From an uncultured Pelagibacteraceae bacterium (lineage in GTDB: Bacteria; Pseudomonadota; Alphaproteobacteria; Pelagibacterales; Pelagibacteraceae), in contig CACFAF010000003.1 of the NCBI GenBank assembly GCA_902564245.1, positions 1 to 64,000 on the forward strand: DNA of 64,000 bases, given 5' to 3'. Position numbers and translations under genes: made by a program. The notes under the pieces were generated by a model, which saw only the letters and a program-made list of their open reading frames with translations, was not told where the DNA came from and made no database searches. Positions within the stretch are counted from its first letter, which is position 1; each line of letters opens with the position of its first letter. Positions 16,692 through 24,810 of this stretch are shown one piece after another.

Positions 16692-16697
16692 TTTAAT
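16692..16697 (+). promoter_or_regulatory. Candidate promoter for the ABC-importer binding-protein gene (-10 box)
   Basis: TTTACA at 16669-16674 followed by a 17-bp spacer and TTTAAT at 16692-16697, about 33 bp before the ATG. A purine-rich GAGAGGGA ribosome-binding site sits 5 bp before the start codon, stronger than most in this window. AT-richness makes chance matches common, so this is a weak call. Confidence 0.3.
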
Positions 16698-16730
16698 TAT
16701 CAAAATAAACTTTAAATAGAGAGGGAAATA

Positions 16731-17576
16731 ATGAGTAAGTTTTTTAAATCAATTTCAGTTTTACTTGTTCTTCTTTTTAGCATTTCATCTGTAAGTGCAA
16801 AAACTTTAACAGAGAGATTGGCTGATGGTCATAAATTAAGACTTGGTTTTGGAACAGCTGTACCATGGGCATATGCCGGTGATAATGGAGAAGCATTAGG
16901 CTTTGTTAATATGATTGCCCTAACAGTTTTAGAAGAAATGGGAATAACTGAGCATGAAACAAAAGTTTTTGAGTGGTCAGGATTAATTCCAGGAATTAAT
17001 GCAGATCGTTCAGACATGATAACTGGTGGTATGTATATTTTGAAAAGTAGATGTGAGAACATTGATTTTTCAGATCCAATAGGGGTCTTCGGTGACGCTA
17101 TGTTGGTACCTAAAGGGAATCCTAAAAATATAAATAACTACCAAGATGTAATTGATACAGGTGCTAAGCTTGTAACAGGGACAGGGTTTAACACTGTTGA
17201 AGCTGCCAAAAAATATGGTGTACCGGATAGCCAAATGCTTCTTGTAGAAGGAGAAGTAGGAATATTAGCAGCAATGAAAGCAGGAAGAGCCGATGTTGCA
17301 GTACAAACATTTTTTGGTGCAAAGGAACACGAGAAAAAAACTGGTGGTAAATTTGAAGTAACTGATCCTAAATTAATGCCTAAGGAAACTCTAAATGTAG
17401 TTGGTATTGGTTTCAGAAAGAGTGATGACAAATTTAGAGAAGCTTTTAATACTGCTTTAGCTAAAGTTATGGCGAATCCAGGAAAAATGTTAAAGAGAGC
17501 AGGGAAGTATGGTTATGATAAAGCTCAACTTCCGCCTCCAGATATGTCTACTGAGTGGGCTTGCTCAACTAAGTAG
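16731..17576 (+). CDS. ABC transporter periplasmic solute-binding protein, family 3 (EhuB-like)
   Basis: Periplasmic receptor of a polar amino-acid-type ABC importer. A signal peptide is clear (MSKFFKSISVLLVLLFSISS then VSA-K cleavage at about residue 23). The mature part has family-3 features: LRLGFGTAVPWAYAGDNGEALGF, SGLIPGINADRSDMITGGMY and SRCENIDFSDPIG. The last two resemble EhuB, the ectoine/hydroxyectoine receptor, so ectoine or another zwitterion is a reasonable guess, but polar amino acids are not excluded. An intrinsic terminator follows and then the two permease genes and ATPase, an arrangement that would make the receptor in excess of the membrane parts. Confidence 0.85.
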   Translation: MSKFFKSISVLLVLLFSISSVSAKTLTERLADGHKLRLGFGTAVPWAYAGDNGEALGFVNMIALTVLEEMGITEHETKVFEWSGLIPGINADRSDMITGGMYILKSRCENIDFSDPIGVFGDAMLVPKGNPKNINNYQDVIDTGAKLVTGTGFNTVEAAKKYGVPDSQMLLVEGEVGILAAMKAGRADVAVQTFFGAKEHEKKTGGKFEVTDPKLMPKETLNVVGIGFRKSDDKFREAFNTALAKVMANPGKMLKRAGKYGYDKAQLPPPDMSTEWACSTK

Positions 17577-17596
17577 AAAAAATAATTTAGTTATTT

Positions 17597-17633
17597 AATC
17601 AGGCGATCAAATTAAGATCGCCTGATTTTTTTT
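17597..17633 (+). terminator. Intrinsic terminator/attenuator after the binding-protein gene
   Basis: A perfect 12-bp inverted repeat, AATCAGGCGATC (17597-17608) and GATCGCCTGATT (17616-17627), with a 7-nt loop AAATTAA, immediately followed by a run of T. The stem is by far the most GC-rich short segment in the area. Placed 20 bp after the binding-protein stop and 28 bp before the permease start, it should stop most transcripts and let a minority read through to the permease and ATPase genes. Confidence 0.9.
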
Positions 17634-17655
17634 AATTTTAATAAATGGTTATATA

Positions 17656-18327
17656 GTGAGTTATTTTGCATTCTTAGCTGAACATGGATCAACATTATTA
17701 TTAGGAACAGTTACGACAATTAAGGTATTGGTCTGTTCAATTATTCTTTACGTAATTATTTCAATGATTTTTGGATTAATGCGTTTATCCAAGAATCCTT
17801 TTATACAAGGCTCAGCAACAGTTTATATAGAATTTTTTAGAGGCACATCTTTATTAGTCCAATTATTTTGGGCATACTATGTACTACCTTTTTTTGGAAT
17901 TTCATTAGAAGCTTTTACTGCAGGAGTAGTTGCGCTAGGTTTAAACTTTGGTGCTTATGGAGCTGAAATAGTTAGAGGAGGTATATTAGCAGTTCCCAAA
18001 GGACAGTGGGAAGCTGCACATGCACTTAATTTTAGTCCAGCAAAAAGAATAAAAAGAATTATAATTCCACAAATATTTCCAATTATCTTACCACCAGCTG
18101 CAAATTTAACAGTAGAACTTTTAAAAGCAACTGCACTAGTAGCACTAGTTACTGTTGTCGATTTAACGTTTGAAGCAAAACAGATTAATTCAATTACATG
18201 GCTTTCAGCACAATGTTTTGGAACAGCATTATTAATTTATTATTTTATGGCCAGATTTGCACTAGTTCCCTTTTTAAGATGGTTAGAAGTTTTGGCAGCA
18301 AAAAAAGTTGGAAAAGGAAAGGCTTAA
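17656..18327 (+). CDS. ABC transporter permease, His/Glu/Gln/Arg/opine type (EhuC-like)
   Basis: First of two membrane subunits of the polar amino-acid/ectoine-type importer; starts with GTG. About five hydrophobic helices, 223 aa. It contains the conserved permease segment EFFRGTSLLVQLFWAYYVLP, then GLNFGAYGAEIVRGGILAVPKGQWEAAHALN, which includes the EAA loop that contacts the ATPase (EAAHALNFSPAKRIKRIIIPQ). It is separated from the binding-protein gene by a terminator and lies 4 bp before the second permease gene. Confidence 0.9.
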   Translation: MSYFAFLAEHGSTLLLGTVTTIKVLVCSIILYVIISMIFGLMRLSKNPFIQGSATVYIEFFRGTSLLVQLFWAYYVLPFFGISLEAFTAGVVALGLNFGAYGAEIVRGGILAVPKGQWEAAHALNFSPAKRIKRIIIPQIFPIILPPAANLTVELLKATALVALVTVVDLTFEAKQINSITWLSAQCFGTALLIYYFMARFALVPFLRWLEVLAAKKVGKGKA

Positions 18328-18331
18328 TACT

Positions 18332-19018
18332 ATGGAAATGGGTTTTAGATGGGATTTTGCTCTGGAAATTTTACCACAAATGTTATTAGCAACTTTGAAT
18401 ACAATAATTGCAGCTGGAGTAGGTTATGGGATTGCACTTGTAGTAGGTTTATTTTTTTTATTAGGTCAAAGAACTCCTTATAAAATTATAAATGTAATAA
18501 ATCGAGAAGTAGTTGAATTTATTCGTTCAACTCCACTACTTATACAATTATTCTTTGTTTACTTTGTACTACCTCAATTTGGCATAACTCTCTCAGCTTG
18601 GCTTTGTGGAATGATCACTATTGGGCTGCATTTTGGAACTTATCTTTCTGAAGTTTATAGAGGTGCACTAGAAGGTGTCCCAAAAACTCAATGGGAGGCG
18701 TGCAGAGCACTAAATTTTTCTACTGTTTACACTTATAGAAAAATTGTTTTACCACAGGCTTTTCCTATAGCAATACCAGGAATGGGAAATTATTTAGTAG
18801 GAATTTTTAAAGATACTCCACTTTTATCAACAATAGGTGTTGCAGAACTGTTTCATGCTGCTACTGCTGTAGGTGGTTACAATTATAGATATTTGGAACC
18901 TTATACAATGGTTGGTATAATATTTTTAATTCTTTCTGTACCTGCTGCTATGTGGGTAAGAAGATTAGAAATGAAAGTTAATATTGCTCAAGGAAAAGTT
19001 AAGAAAGAACAATTATAG
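18332..19018 (+). CDS. ABC transporter permease, His/Glu/Gln/Arg/opine type (EhuD-like)
   Basis: Second membrane subunit of the importer. I start it at the ATG at 18332 (MEMGFRWDF), 4 bp after the first permease's stop; the track start is a TTG inside that gene. Conserved features are EFIRSTPLLIQLFFVYFVLP, GLHFGTYLSEVYRGALEGVPKTQWEACRALNFS (EAA loop) and PGMGNYLVGIFKDTPLLSTIG. The two permeases are paralogous and would form a heterodimer. Substrate specificity cannot be read from this subunit. Confidence 0.9.
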   Translation: MEMGFRWDFALEILPQMLLATLNTIIAAGVGYGIALVVGLFFLLGQRTPYKIINVINREVVEFIRSTPLLIQLFFVYFVLPQFGITLSAWLCGMITIGLHFGTYLSEVYRGALEGVPKTQWEACRALNFSTVYTYRKIVLPQAFPIAIPGMGNYLVGIFKDTPLLSTIGVAELFHAATAVGGYNYRYLEPYTMVGIIFLILSVPAAMWVRRLEMKVNIAQGKVKKEQL

Positions 19019-19021
19019 ATT

Positions 19022-19813
19022 ATGAAAGATAAAGATTCAAATGAAGTAATAGTAAAATTTGAAGATGTTACGAAACAATATGGGGATCTTGTTGTTTTAG
19101 ACAAATTAAATTTGGAAATTAAAAAAAACGAAATGGTTTCAATTATTGGTCCTTCAGGTTCAGGAAAAACTACTGTTTTAAGAGTTCTAATGACATTGGA
19201 AAAAATTAATAGTGGTGTTATTCATTTAGATGGCGAAACTTTAACTCATATGAATTCCAAAGAAAAATTAATTGAGGCTGATGAGAAATATTTAAGAGAA
19301 AGACGTTCAAAAATTGGTATGGTGTTTCAACAATTTAATTTATTTCCTCATATGACTGCTCTCCAGAATTGTATAGAAGCTCCAATTGAAGTTCTTGGGA
19401 TGAAAAAAGAAGAAGCTGAAGAAAGAGCACTTGAATTATTAGAACTTGTAGGCCTAACAGATAAAAAAGACCAGCACCCTTCAAGACTATCTGGTGGTCA
19501 ACAACAGCGTGTTGCTATAGCAAGAGCTTTAGCAATGAGACCAAAGGTGATGCTTCTAGACGAAATTACATCTTCTTTAGATCCAGAAGTTGTAGGAGAG
19601 GTTTTGAATGTGATTAGATCTTTAAATAAAGAGCATAATCTCACTATGATCATGGTGACACATCAAATGGGTTTTGCTAGAGAAATATCTGATCGAGTAT
19701 GTTTTTTTAATGAAGGTAAAATTTTTGAGCAAGGACCTCCCGAACAATTATTTGGCGATCCTAAAAATGAGAGAACAAAACAGTTTTTACATGCTGTTTT
19801 AGATGCTAATTAG
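19022..19813 (+). CDS. ABC transporter ATP-binding protein, polar amino-acid type (EhuA-like)
   Basis: Energy-coupling ATPase of the importer. All ABC motifs are present: Walker A GPSGSGKTT (about residues 42-50), Q-loop VFQQFNLFPH, signature LSGGQQQRVAIARAL, Walker B VMLLDEITSSLDPE and the switch His in MVTHQMGFA. Length 263 aa matches the HisP/GlnQ class. It follows the second permease by 3 bp and overlaps the convergent MFS gene by 8 bp at the stop codons. Confidence 0.94.
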   Translation: MKDKDSNEVIVKFEDVTKQYGDLVVLDKLNLEIKKNEMVSIIGPSGSGKTTVLRVLMTLEKINSGVIHLDGETLTHMNSKEKLIEADEKYLRERRSKIGMVFQQFNLFPHMTALQNCIEAPIEVLGMKKEEAEERALELLELVGLTDKKDQHPSRLSGGQQQRVAIARALAMRPKVMLLDEITSSLDPEVVGEVLNVIRSLNKEHNLTMIMVTHQMGFAREISDRVCFFNEGKIFEQGPPEQLFGDPKNERTKQFLHAVLDAN

Positions 19814-21098
19814 AATTTGAACTTTCATTTTTTGTTGGTTCTTCTATTGGTTCTGTAGCAGGATTTAATTCCATTCCAACAGGAGTAATTGTTTGAGGTA
19901 TAGCAGTAAATTGCGAGTCAGGGTTGTCTTCAGTATCTCTTATTTTCATTCTATAAAGACCAAAGACTCCAATTACACAATGAAAAAATATTAAAAAAAT
20001 AAAATATCCATTTGATCCAACTAAATCCATAAACAATGAACATAAAAAAGGTCCACTGATAGCTCCTAATCCAAAAGCAAACTGTAACCCAGCTCCAGCT
20101 GCAACAAATTTTTCTTTTGGTATAAAGTCATTAGTATGTGCAAAAATTATGGCAAACATCGGCAAACTACAAAAAGCAAATAATATTATAGAAATATAAA
20201 ACCAAAACTTATTAGTACCGTAAGCAGATAAATAATGCATACTTCCAGAAGCATAAATTGCACAAAGTGCAAAAAAAGCAGAAGCGAAAGTTGAATAAAC
20301 AATTACTAATCTTCTGTCAAATTTATCAGACAGTTTACCAATAGGCCATTGAGATATGGCACCTGATATAGCTAATAAAAAAGTAACAACTGATATTTCA
20401 AAGATAGAAAACCTCATAGAAGCAGCGTAAACCGCAAGTAGAGAAAAAAGAGCTGATTGAACCGTTCCATAAAAAAGTGAACCAACCATTCCTAATGGTG
20501 AAGCCTGATATAATTCTTTTAATGACATTCCTTTTATTTTTTTGAACTTAGGTGCTTTTTTTTTAGTTAGCAATATTGGAACTAATGCCAAAGACATGAA
20601 TAGAGAAACTAAAATAAATGGTTCAAAATTTTCAGGTTTGCTAAAATTTAAAAAAAACATTCCAAGAGCCATGGAGCCATAGAGCACGATCATATAGATT
20701 GATAAAACGCTACCCCTATTTTTATTACTTGATCTATCATTAAGCCAACTTTCCGCTATTGTATAAATAGATACCATGCTAATTCCAGTAATCACTCTAA
20801 GAACAAACCAAGTGAATGGATTAACTATAATAGAGTGCATTAAAATTACTATTGAAGCTGCAGATGCAAAAGCTGCAAAAACCCTTATATGACCCACTCT
20901 TGAAATTAAATTTGGTATTATTTTTGCACCAACAAAATAACCAATAAAGTATCCAGATAACATAAAACCAGTCGACGACAAACTGAAATTTTCTTTAACA
21001 GCTCTTACACCAAGTAGTGATCCTTGAAAACCATGAGCTAACATTATTAGACTCATTCCAGTAAACAAAGCCCAAGAATTTTTGAGAATTTTATTCAT
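19806..21098 (-). CDS. MFS transporter, YcaD-like
   Basis: Twelve-helix major facilitator permease, 430 aa. The first half carries FKLSSTGF-like VKENFSLSSTGFMLSGYFIGYFVG and FVLRVITGISMVSIYTIAESWLND, typical of the YcaD group. The central loop is GQWPIGKLSDKFDRR-like (QWPIGKLSDKFDRRLVI). The C-terminal ~40 residues are a hydrophilic Pro/Glu/Asn tail (TPVGMELNPATEPIEEPTKN). Substrate unknown. Convergent with the ABC ATPase gene, overlapping it by 8 bp. Confidence 0.88.
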   Translation of the reverse strand: MNKILKNSWALFTGMSLIMLAHGFQGSLLGVRAVKENFSLSSTGFMLSGYFIGYFVGAKIIPNLISRVGHIRVFAAFASAASIVILMHSIIVNPFTWFVLRVITGISMVSIYTIAESWLNDRSSNKNRGSVLSIYMIVLYGSMALGMFFLNFSKPENFEPFILVSLFMSLALVPILLTKKKAPKFKKIKGMSLKELYQASPLGMVGSLFYGTVQSALFSLLAVYAASMRFSIFEISVVTFLLAISGAISQWPIGKLSDKFDRRLVIVYSTFASAFFALCAIYASGSMHYLSAYGTNKFWFYISIILFAFCSLPMFAIIFAHTNDFIPKEKFVAAGAGLQFAFGLGAISGPFLCSLFMDLVGSNGYFIFLIFFHCVIGVFGLYRMKIRDTEDNPDSQFTAIPQTITPVGMELNPATEPIEEPTKNESSNSN

Positions 21099-21154
21099 AA
21101 AAATATATTAATTTTTGTCGTGTATTATCAAAAAAAGACTTAATTGTGACAAGT

Positions 21155-22015
21155 TTAAGCTTTTTTAAGTTTCAAGTATGAATGAATTGCAATTGTTGTA
21201 ATTATAACCATACCACCCTGTAAGACCTCCATGCTTGGTTGCTCTTTAATTATAAACCATACCCAGATAGGTCCAATTACTGTTTCTAATAAAAAAAATA
21301 GATTAACTTCTTCTGCAGGTATAAATCTTGGTGCAATCGTCACCATAACGAATGGTATCGCAACACACATTATGCACATTAGAGGCACTATTATAATATC
21401 ACTATTAACCAGAACAAAACTATCTACAAAGAAAAATGCAAAAATTGCAACACAAAGTTTTCCAATAACCGCAGAGGGAACAAGATCTCTATCTTTTGCA
21501 AATCTTGCCAGTACTGCATTACAGGCAAGCCCAAAAGCAGTTATTAAACCAAAAATATCTCCATAAAAATTACCCAATTCTATAGAATCGAAAAAAATAT
21601 ATGTAACAGCAAAAAGAGTAATAAAAATTGCAATCCAAGTTTTAAAATCTGGCATTTCTTTTAAAAAAATAGCTCCTAAAATAGCAGAAAGCATAGGAGC
21701 CATTGCAATCATGATTAATGTATTTGCAACATTTGTATTTTGAATAGAAATTATAAAGGTAATATTGCAAGCAGAAAAACTAAAAACATAGAAAATTCCA
21801 GGATAGCCTATGTTTAGTAACGCTTTAAAAAATTTTTTTTTGTAAAAGAGTAAAAGACCAATTAAAACTACAAAAAATGGAATTGCCCCCCTATAAAATA
21901 GTAAACCCCAAGTTTCAATATTGGATAATCTAATAAAAAGTGAATCTGGAGTAATGAACATTACTGCAATAAATGCAAGTAGCGATCCTTTTTGTTGAGA
22001 GTTTAAATTTTTCAA
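21155..22015 (-). CDS. DMT-superfamily (EamA) permease
   Basis: Second EamA-type permease of the window, 286 aa with about ten hydrophobic helices in two repeats. First repeat ends NTNVANTLIMIAMAPMLSAILGAIFLKEMP, second contains RFIPAEEVNLFFLLETVIGPIWVWFIIKEQP. It overlaps the start of gshB's stop region by 4 bp and lies on the same strand downstream of gshA-gshB, so it may be expressed with glutathione synthesis. Substrate unknown; a link with thiols is conjecture. Confidence 0.88.
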   Translation of the reverse strand: MKNLNSQQKGSLLAFIAVMFITPDSLFIRLSNIETWGLLFYRGAIPFFVVLIGLLLFYKKKFFKALLNIGYPGIFYVFSFSACNITFIISIQNTNVANTLIMIAMAPMLSAILGAIFLKEMPDFKTWIAIFITLFAVTYIFFDSIELGNFYGDIFGLITAFGLACNAVLARFAKDRDLVPSAVIGKLCVAIFAFFFVDSFVLVNSDIIIVPLMCIMCVAIPFVMVTIAPRFIPAEEVNLFFLLETVIGPIWVWFIIKEQPSMEVLQGGMVIITTIAIHSYLKLKKA

Positions 22016-22941
22016 ATTTTAAGACCTTTCCAAAATTTTTTAGCTAAATTAATTTTAGATAAGTCATAATAAGTTTTTAGTCCTGTAGGAGATGTAACAT
22101 TTATATCGCCATTTAATTTTTCGTCAATGAAATCTATGCCAGCTATATAGATATCTTGTTTTTTTAAATTAATTCCAATTATATGGGATATTTTCTTTTC
22201 TTTTTTAGTTAACTTAGTCAATATTGGAATTGCTCCTTTACTCATATTACTTAAGAAAGAACCTTTTTTTGGCACTCTAGATATTGCACCACAAATTTTT
22301 CCATTTATTAAAAATACCCTTTTATCACCATTTTTTATCTTAGGTAAAAATTTTTGACACATTAAGTGACCATGTTTTTTAATTAATTTAGAGATAAACT
22401 TTTTTTTAAAATTATCTTTTATTAAGTGAATATCGTTCCCTCCAAAACCATGAATAGGCTTAATAATGATCTTTTTATATTTTTTATAAAACATTTCTAT
22501 ATTCAATAAATTTTTAGTAAAAATTGAAGGAGGCATATATTTTTGAAAAAAGGAGGAATATAGTTTTTCAGAAATATTTCTTATTGATTTAGGATTGTTA
22601 ATAATTCTTACTTTTTTTGATATTTTCTCTAAAATAAGAGTTGTTGTAATATATTCTAAATTAAACGGGGGATCTTGTCTTATAAGAATGAATTTACAAT
22701 TTACCAGATCAAGTTTTTGATATTTAATTATTTTAAAAAATTTTTTACTTCGATAATTAAATTTAATAAAGAATCCATTGGCTACAATACGATTGTTTAT
22801 AATTGATAGATCTCTTGGTTCGTAATAAAATACTTTATATCTTTTATTTTGAGCTTCTGTTGCTAGAAATATAGTTGTATCAGTTAATGGATTTAATTTA
22901 ATAGGATGATTTCCTTGAATAGCTATAATTTTATTTGTCAT
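22012..22941 (-). CDS. gshB: Glutathione synthase
   Basis: ATP-grasp ligase that adds glycine to gamma-glutamylcysteine, the second step of glutathione synthesis. Recognisable motifs: the N-terminal GshB domain ending ILIRQDPPFNLEYITTTLIL, the ATP-grasp IIIKPIHGFGGNDIHLI, RVFLINGKICGAISRVPKKG and the C-terminal DVNVTSPTGLK-like INVTSPTGLKTYYDLS. At 309 aa it is normal length and very Lys/Ile-rich. It overlaps gshA by 11 bp, giving a compact gshA-gshB pair. Confidence 0.93.
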   Translation of the reverse strand: MTNKIIAIQGNHPIKLNPLTDTTIFLATEAQNKRYKVFYYEPRDLSIINNRIVANGFFIKFNYRSKKFFKIIKYQKLDLVNCKFILIRQDPPFNLEYITTTLILEKISKKVRIINNPKSIRNISEKLYSSFFQKYMPPSIFTKNLLNIEMFYKKYKKIIIKPIHGFGGNDIHLIKDNFKKKFISKLIKKHGHLMCQKFLPKIKNGDKRVFLINGKICGAISRVPKKGSFLSNMSKGAIPILTKLTKKEKKISHIIGINLKKQDIYIAGIDFIDEKLNGDINVTSPTGLKTYYDLSKINLAKKFWKGLKI

Positions 22942-24226
22942 ATAAATCGTTTAAATTTTCTTTTTTAGAAAATTTATCAATCATATGATCAGCATTTGTT
23001 ATCTTATTATCAATTATTTTTTCTAAATGTTTTAAATAATTAGTTTCATTGCTTCCACTTTTACCAATTATATCTCTTTTTTTAAGACCATCACTAGAAA
23101 TTTTTAATAAAATCTTTGACCAGTAAAATAAATCTTTTCCCATTAGCTGAGTATTAAATCCTTTTTTTGGAGCGTCTAGATATGCATTTATAATTTTATT
23201 TTTATCCCATTTTGAAATTAATTCAAAAACTTCATCCAAATTTCCATATAAAATTCCTACATTAAATGCAGGTCCAGAACATAAACAATCCCAGCCACAT
23301 GCATCCATCGATCTTAATTCTATATATTTTTTCAATCTATTTTCTGTAAATATTGTACTTAGATGAGTCGATAAATCATTTTCGTTAGGTAATTTATTTT
23401 CAATTTCTGAAATTTCTCCATTCATAAAATCTGAAAATAAATAATTTTTTCCAGAAATATATTTATTATCTTTTTGAAGAAAAAGAATAGGAAAATTTAT
23501 AATAAAATCAGCATATTGTTCAAAATTCATATTGTCAAAAAACGACTCTGGCAAACCACCTCTGGAAGTATTCTGCCAAACCTTCGATCTATAAGAAAGA
23601 TAATTACTATTTTTTTTTTGGACAATTGATGAATTTGCAAATAATGCTATTAAAATTGGTACAATAGAATTTGAAACTCTGAATTTTTTTATAAAATCTT
23701 TCTCTGAACTGTAGTCAAGGTTGACCTGTGTTCCACAAGTTCTATACATCATATCCAAACTCATTGATCCTCCAATAGGCATATCTTTTGTCATTACTTC
23801 ATATCTTTTTTTTGGATTATTGGGAATTTCTGAAAGTTTTGATATTGGATCAAATCCAGCGCTAACAATTTTTAATTCTAATTTTTGTAAAACCTGCTTT
23901 AATTCAAACAAATAATTATTTGATTCTGAGCAAGCTTCATGAATATTATTCAGTTTTTCTCCTGATAGTTCAATTTGGTTTCCAGGCTCAAGAGTAATAC
24001 TTTTTCCTAATTTTTTTAATCCAATAATATTTTTATCTTCATGAATTGGCTTCCACCCAAATTCATATAAACTTTTAAACATTTTTAGAATTTTTTGATA
24101 GTTAATTCTTTTGTTTGTATTTAAATCAAATATAAATTTTTCGTGTTCAATACCTATTTTAAAATCTGCATTTTTTTTTATTCCAGATTTAAAATAATCA
24201 ATTATATGTTCTTTTTTAGTAATCAT
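22931..24226 (-). CDS. gshA: Glutamate-cysteine ligase, alphaproteobacterial/plant type
   Basis: Catalyses the first, usually rate-limiting, step of glutathione synthesis, joining glutamate and cysteine with ATP. It belongs to the plant/alphaproteobacterial class rather than the E. coli class: FKIGIEHEKFIFD near the N-terminus, LEPGNQIELSG, GGSMSLDMMYRTCGTQVNLDYSSE and KYIELRSMDACGWDCLCSGPAFNVG. Length 431 aa fits. Followed directly by gshB with an 11-bp overlap. Confidence 0.92.
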   Translation of the reverse strand: MITKKEHIIDYFKSGIKKNADFKIGIEHEKFIFDLNTNKRINYQKILKMFKSLYEFGWKPIHEDKNIIGLKKLGKSITLEPGNQIELSGEKLNNIHEACSESNNYLFELKQVLQKLELKIVSAGFDPISKLSEIPNNPKKRYEVMTKDMPIGGSMSLDMMYRTCGTQVNLDYSSEKDFIKKFRVSNSIVPILIALFANSSIVQKKNSNYLSYRSKVWQNTSRGGLPESFFDNMNFEQYADFIINFPILFLQKDNKYISGKNYLFSDFMNGEISEIENKLPNENDLSTHLSTIFTENRLKKYIELRSMDACGWDCLCSGPAFNVGILYGNLDEVFELISKWDKNKIINAYLDAPKKGFNTQLMGKDLFYWSKILLKISSDGLKKRDIIGKSGSNETNYLKHLEKIIDNKITNADHMIDKFSKKENLNDLYDK

Positions 24227-24244
24227 ATTTTCAATTTAGAATAC

Positions 24245-24808
24245 TTATTTTTTTAGACAAGAATAAGGTTTTCTTGAAAATATTTTACGTATTATTGGCT
24301 CAAATTCTTTAAGAGGTAAGGATTTATAGCTAGGATCAAATGAAGATTGATCCCATAATTCACAAAATTTGACACAATCTTTATAATATTTATGATTCTT
24401 ATACTTGTCTCTCTTATTTCTATCTGCTCCTAAATGGTGAGCATAATAATACATTTGAAATTCACCATGTTTTAATAATATCCAATATGTTTTTTCACTG
24501 ACGTAAGGTCTTAAAATTGCCGCTGCATATTCAGCATGATTTGCAGGCGCCAAATCATCTCCAATGTCATGCAAAAGAGTGGCTACAACCATTTCTTCAC
24601 TTGCATTACTTCTTAATGCGCGTGAGGCAGCTTGTAGAGAATGTTCTAATCTACTTACTTTATAACCTTCTAGTGTCTGGTCATAACTTCTCAGATATTT
24701 GATAATTCTTTCAGCTGTTCCTGCAATATATTCTTTTTCAAGTTTATCTAGCAATAAATAGTCTTCTTTAGATCCATCTTTCATTTGAGTAAAACTTACT
24801 TTTTTCAT
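24245..24808 (-). CDS. HD-domain protein, possible diiron oxygenase-type
   Basis: A 187-aa HD-superfamily protein. Its core is RLEHSLQAASRAL (His56), LLHDIGDDLAPANH (His80-Asp81, His91), KHGEFQMYYYAHH (His114, His124/125) and CELWDQSSFDPSY (Asp153). The set His56, His80, Asp81, His91, His114, Asp153 could supply the six ligands of a diiron centre, as in myo-inositol oxygenase and PhnZ/TmpB-type HD oxygenases, and the LEHSLQxA start resembles PhnZ. It lacks the Tyr/Glu gating residues of PhnZ ahead of the first His, so phosphonate cleavage should not be assumed. It lies between gshA and purF with small gaps. Phosphohydrolase is the alternative. Confidence 0.75.
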   Translation of the reverse strand: MKKVSFTQMKDGSKEDYLLLDKLEKEYIAGTAERIIKYLRSYDQTLEGYKVSRLEHSLQAASRALRSNASEEMVVATLLHDIGDDLAPANHAEYAAAILRPYVSEKTYWILLKHGEFQMYYYAHHLGADRNKRDKYKNHKYYKDCVKFCELWDQSSFDPSYKSLPLKEFEPIIRKIFSRKPYSCLKK

Positions 24809-24810
24809 AA

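Noticed and set aside
16629-16730. Possible tRNA or small RNA in the gap before the binding-protein gene
   Set aside because: No cloverleaf, TTC loop or GC-rich stem seen; only a weak promoter and ribosome-binding site.
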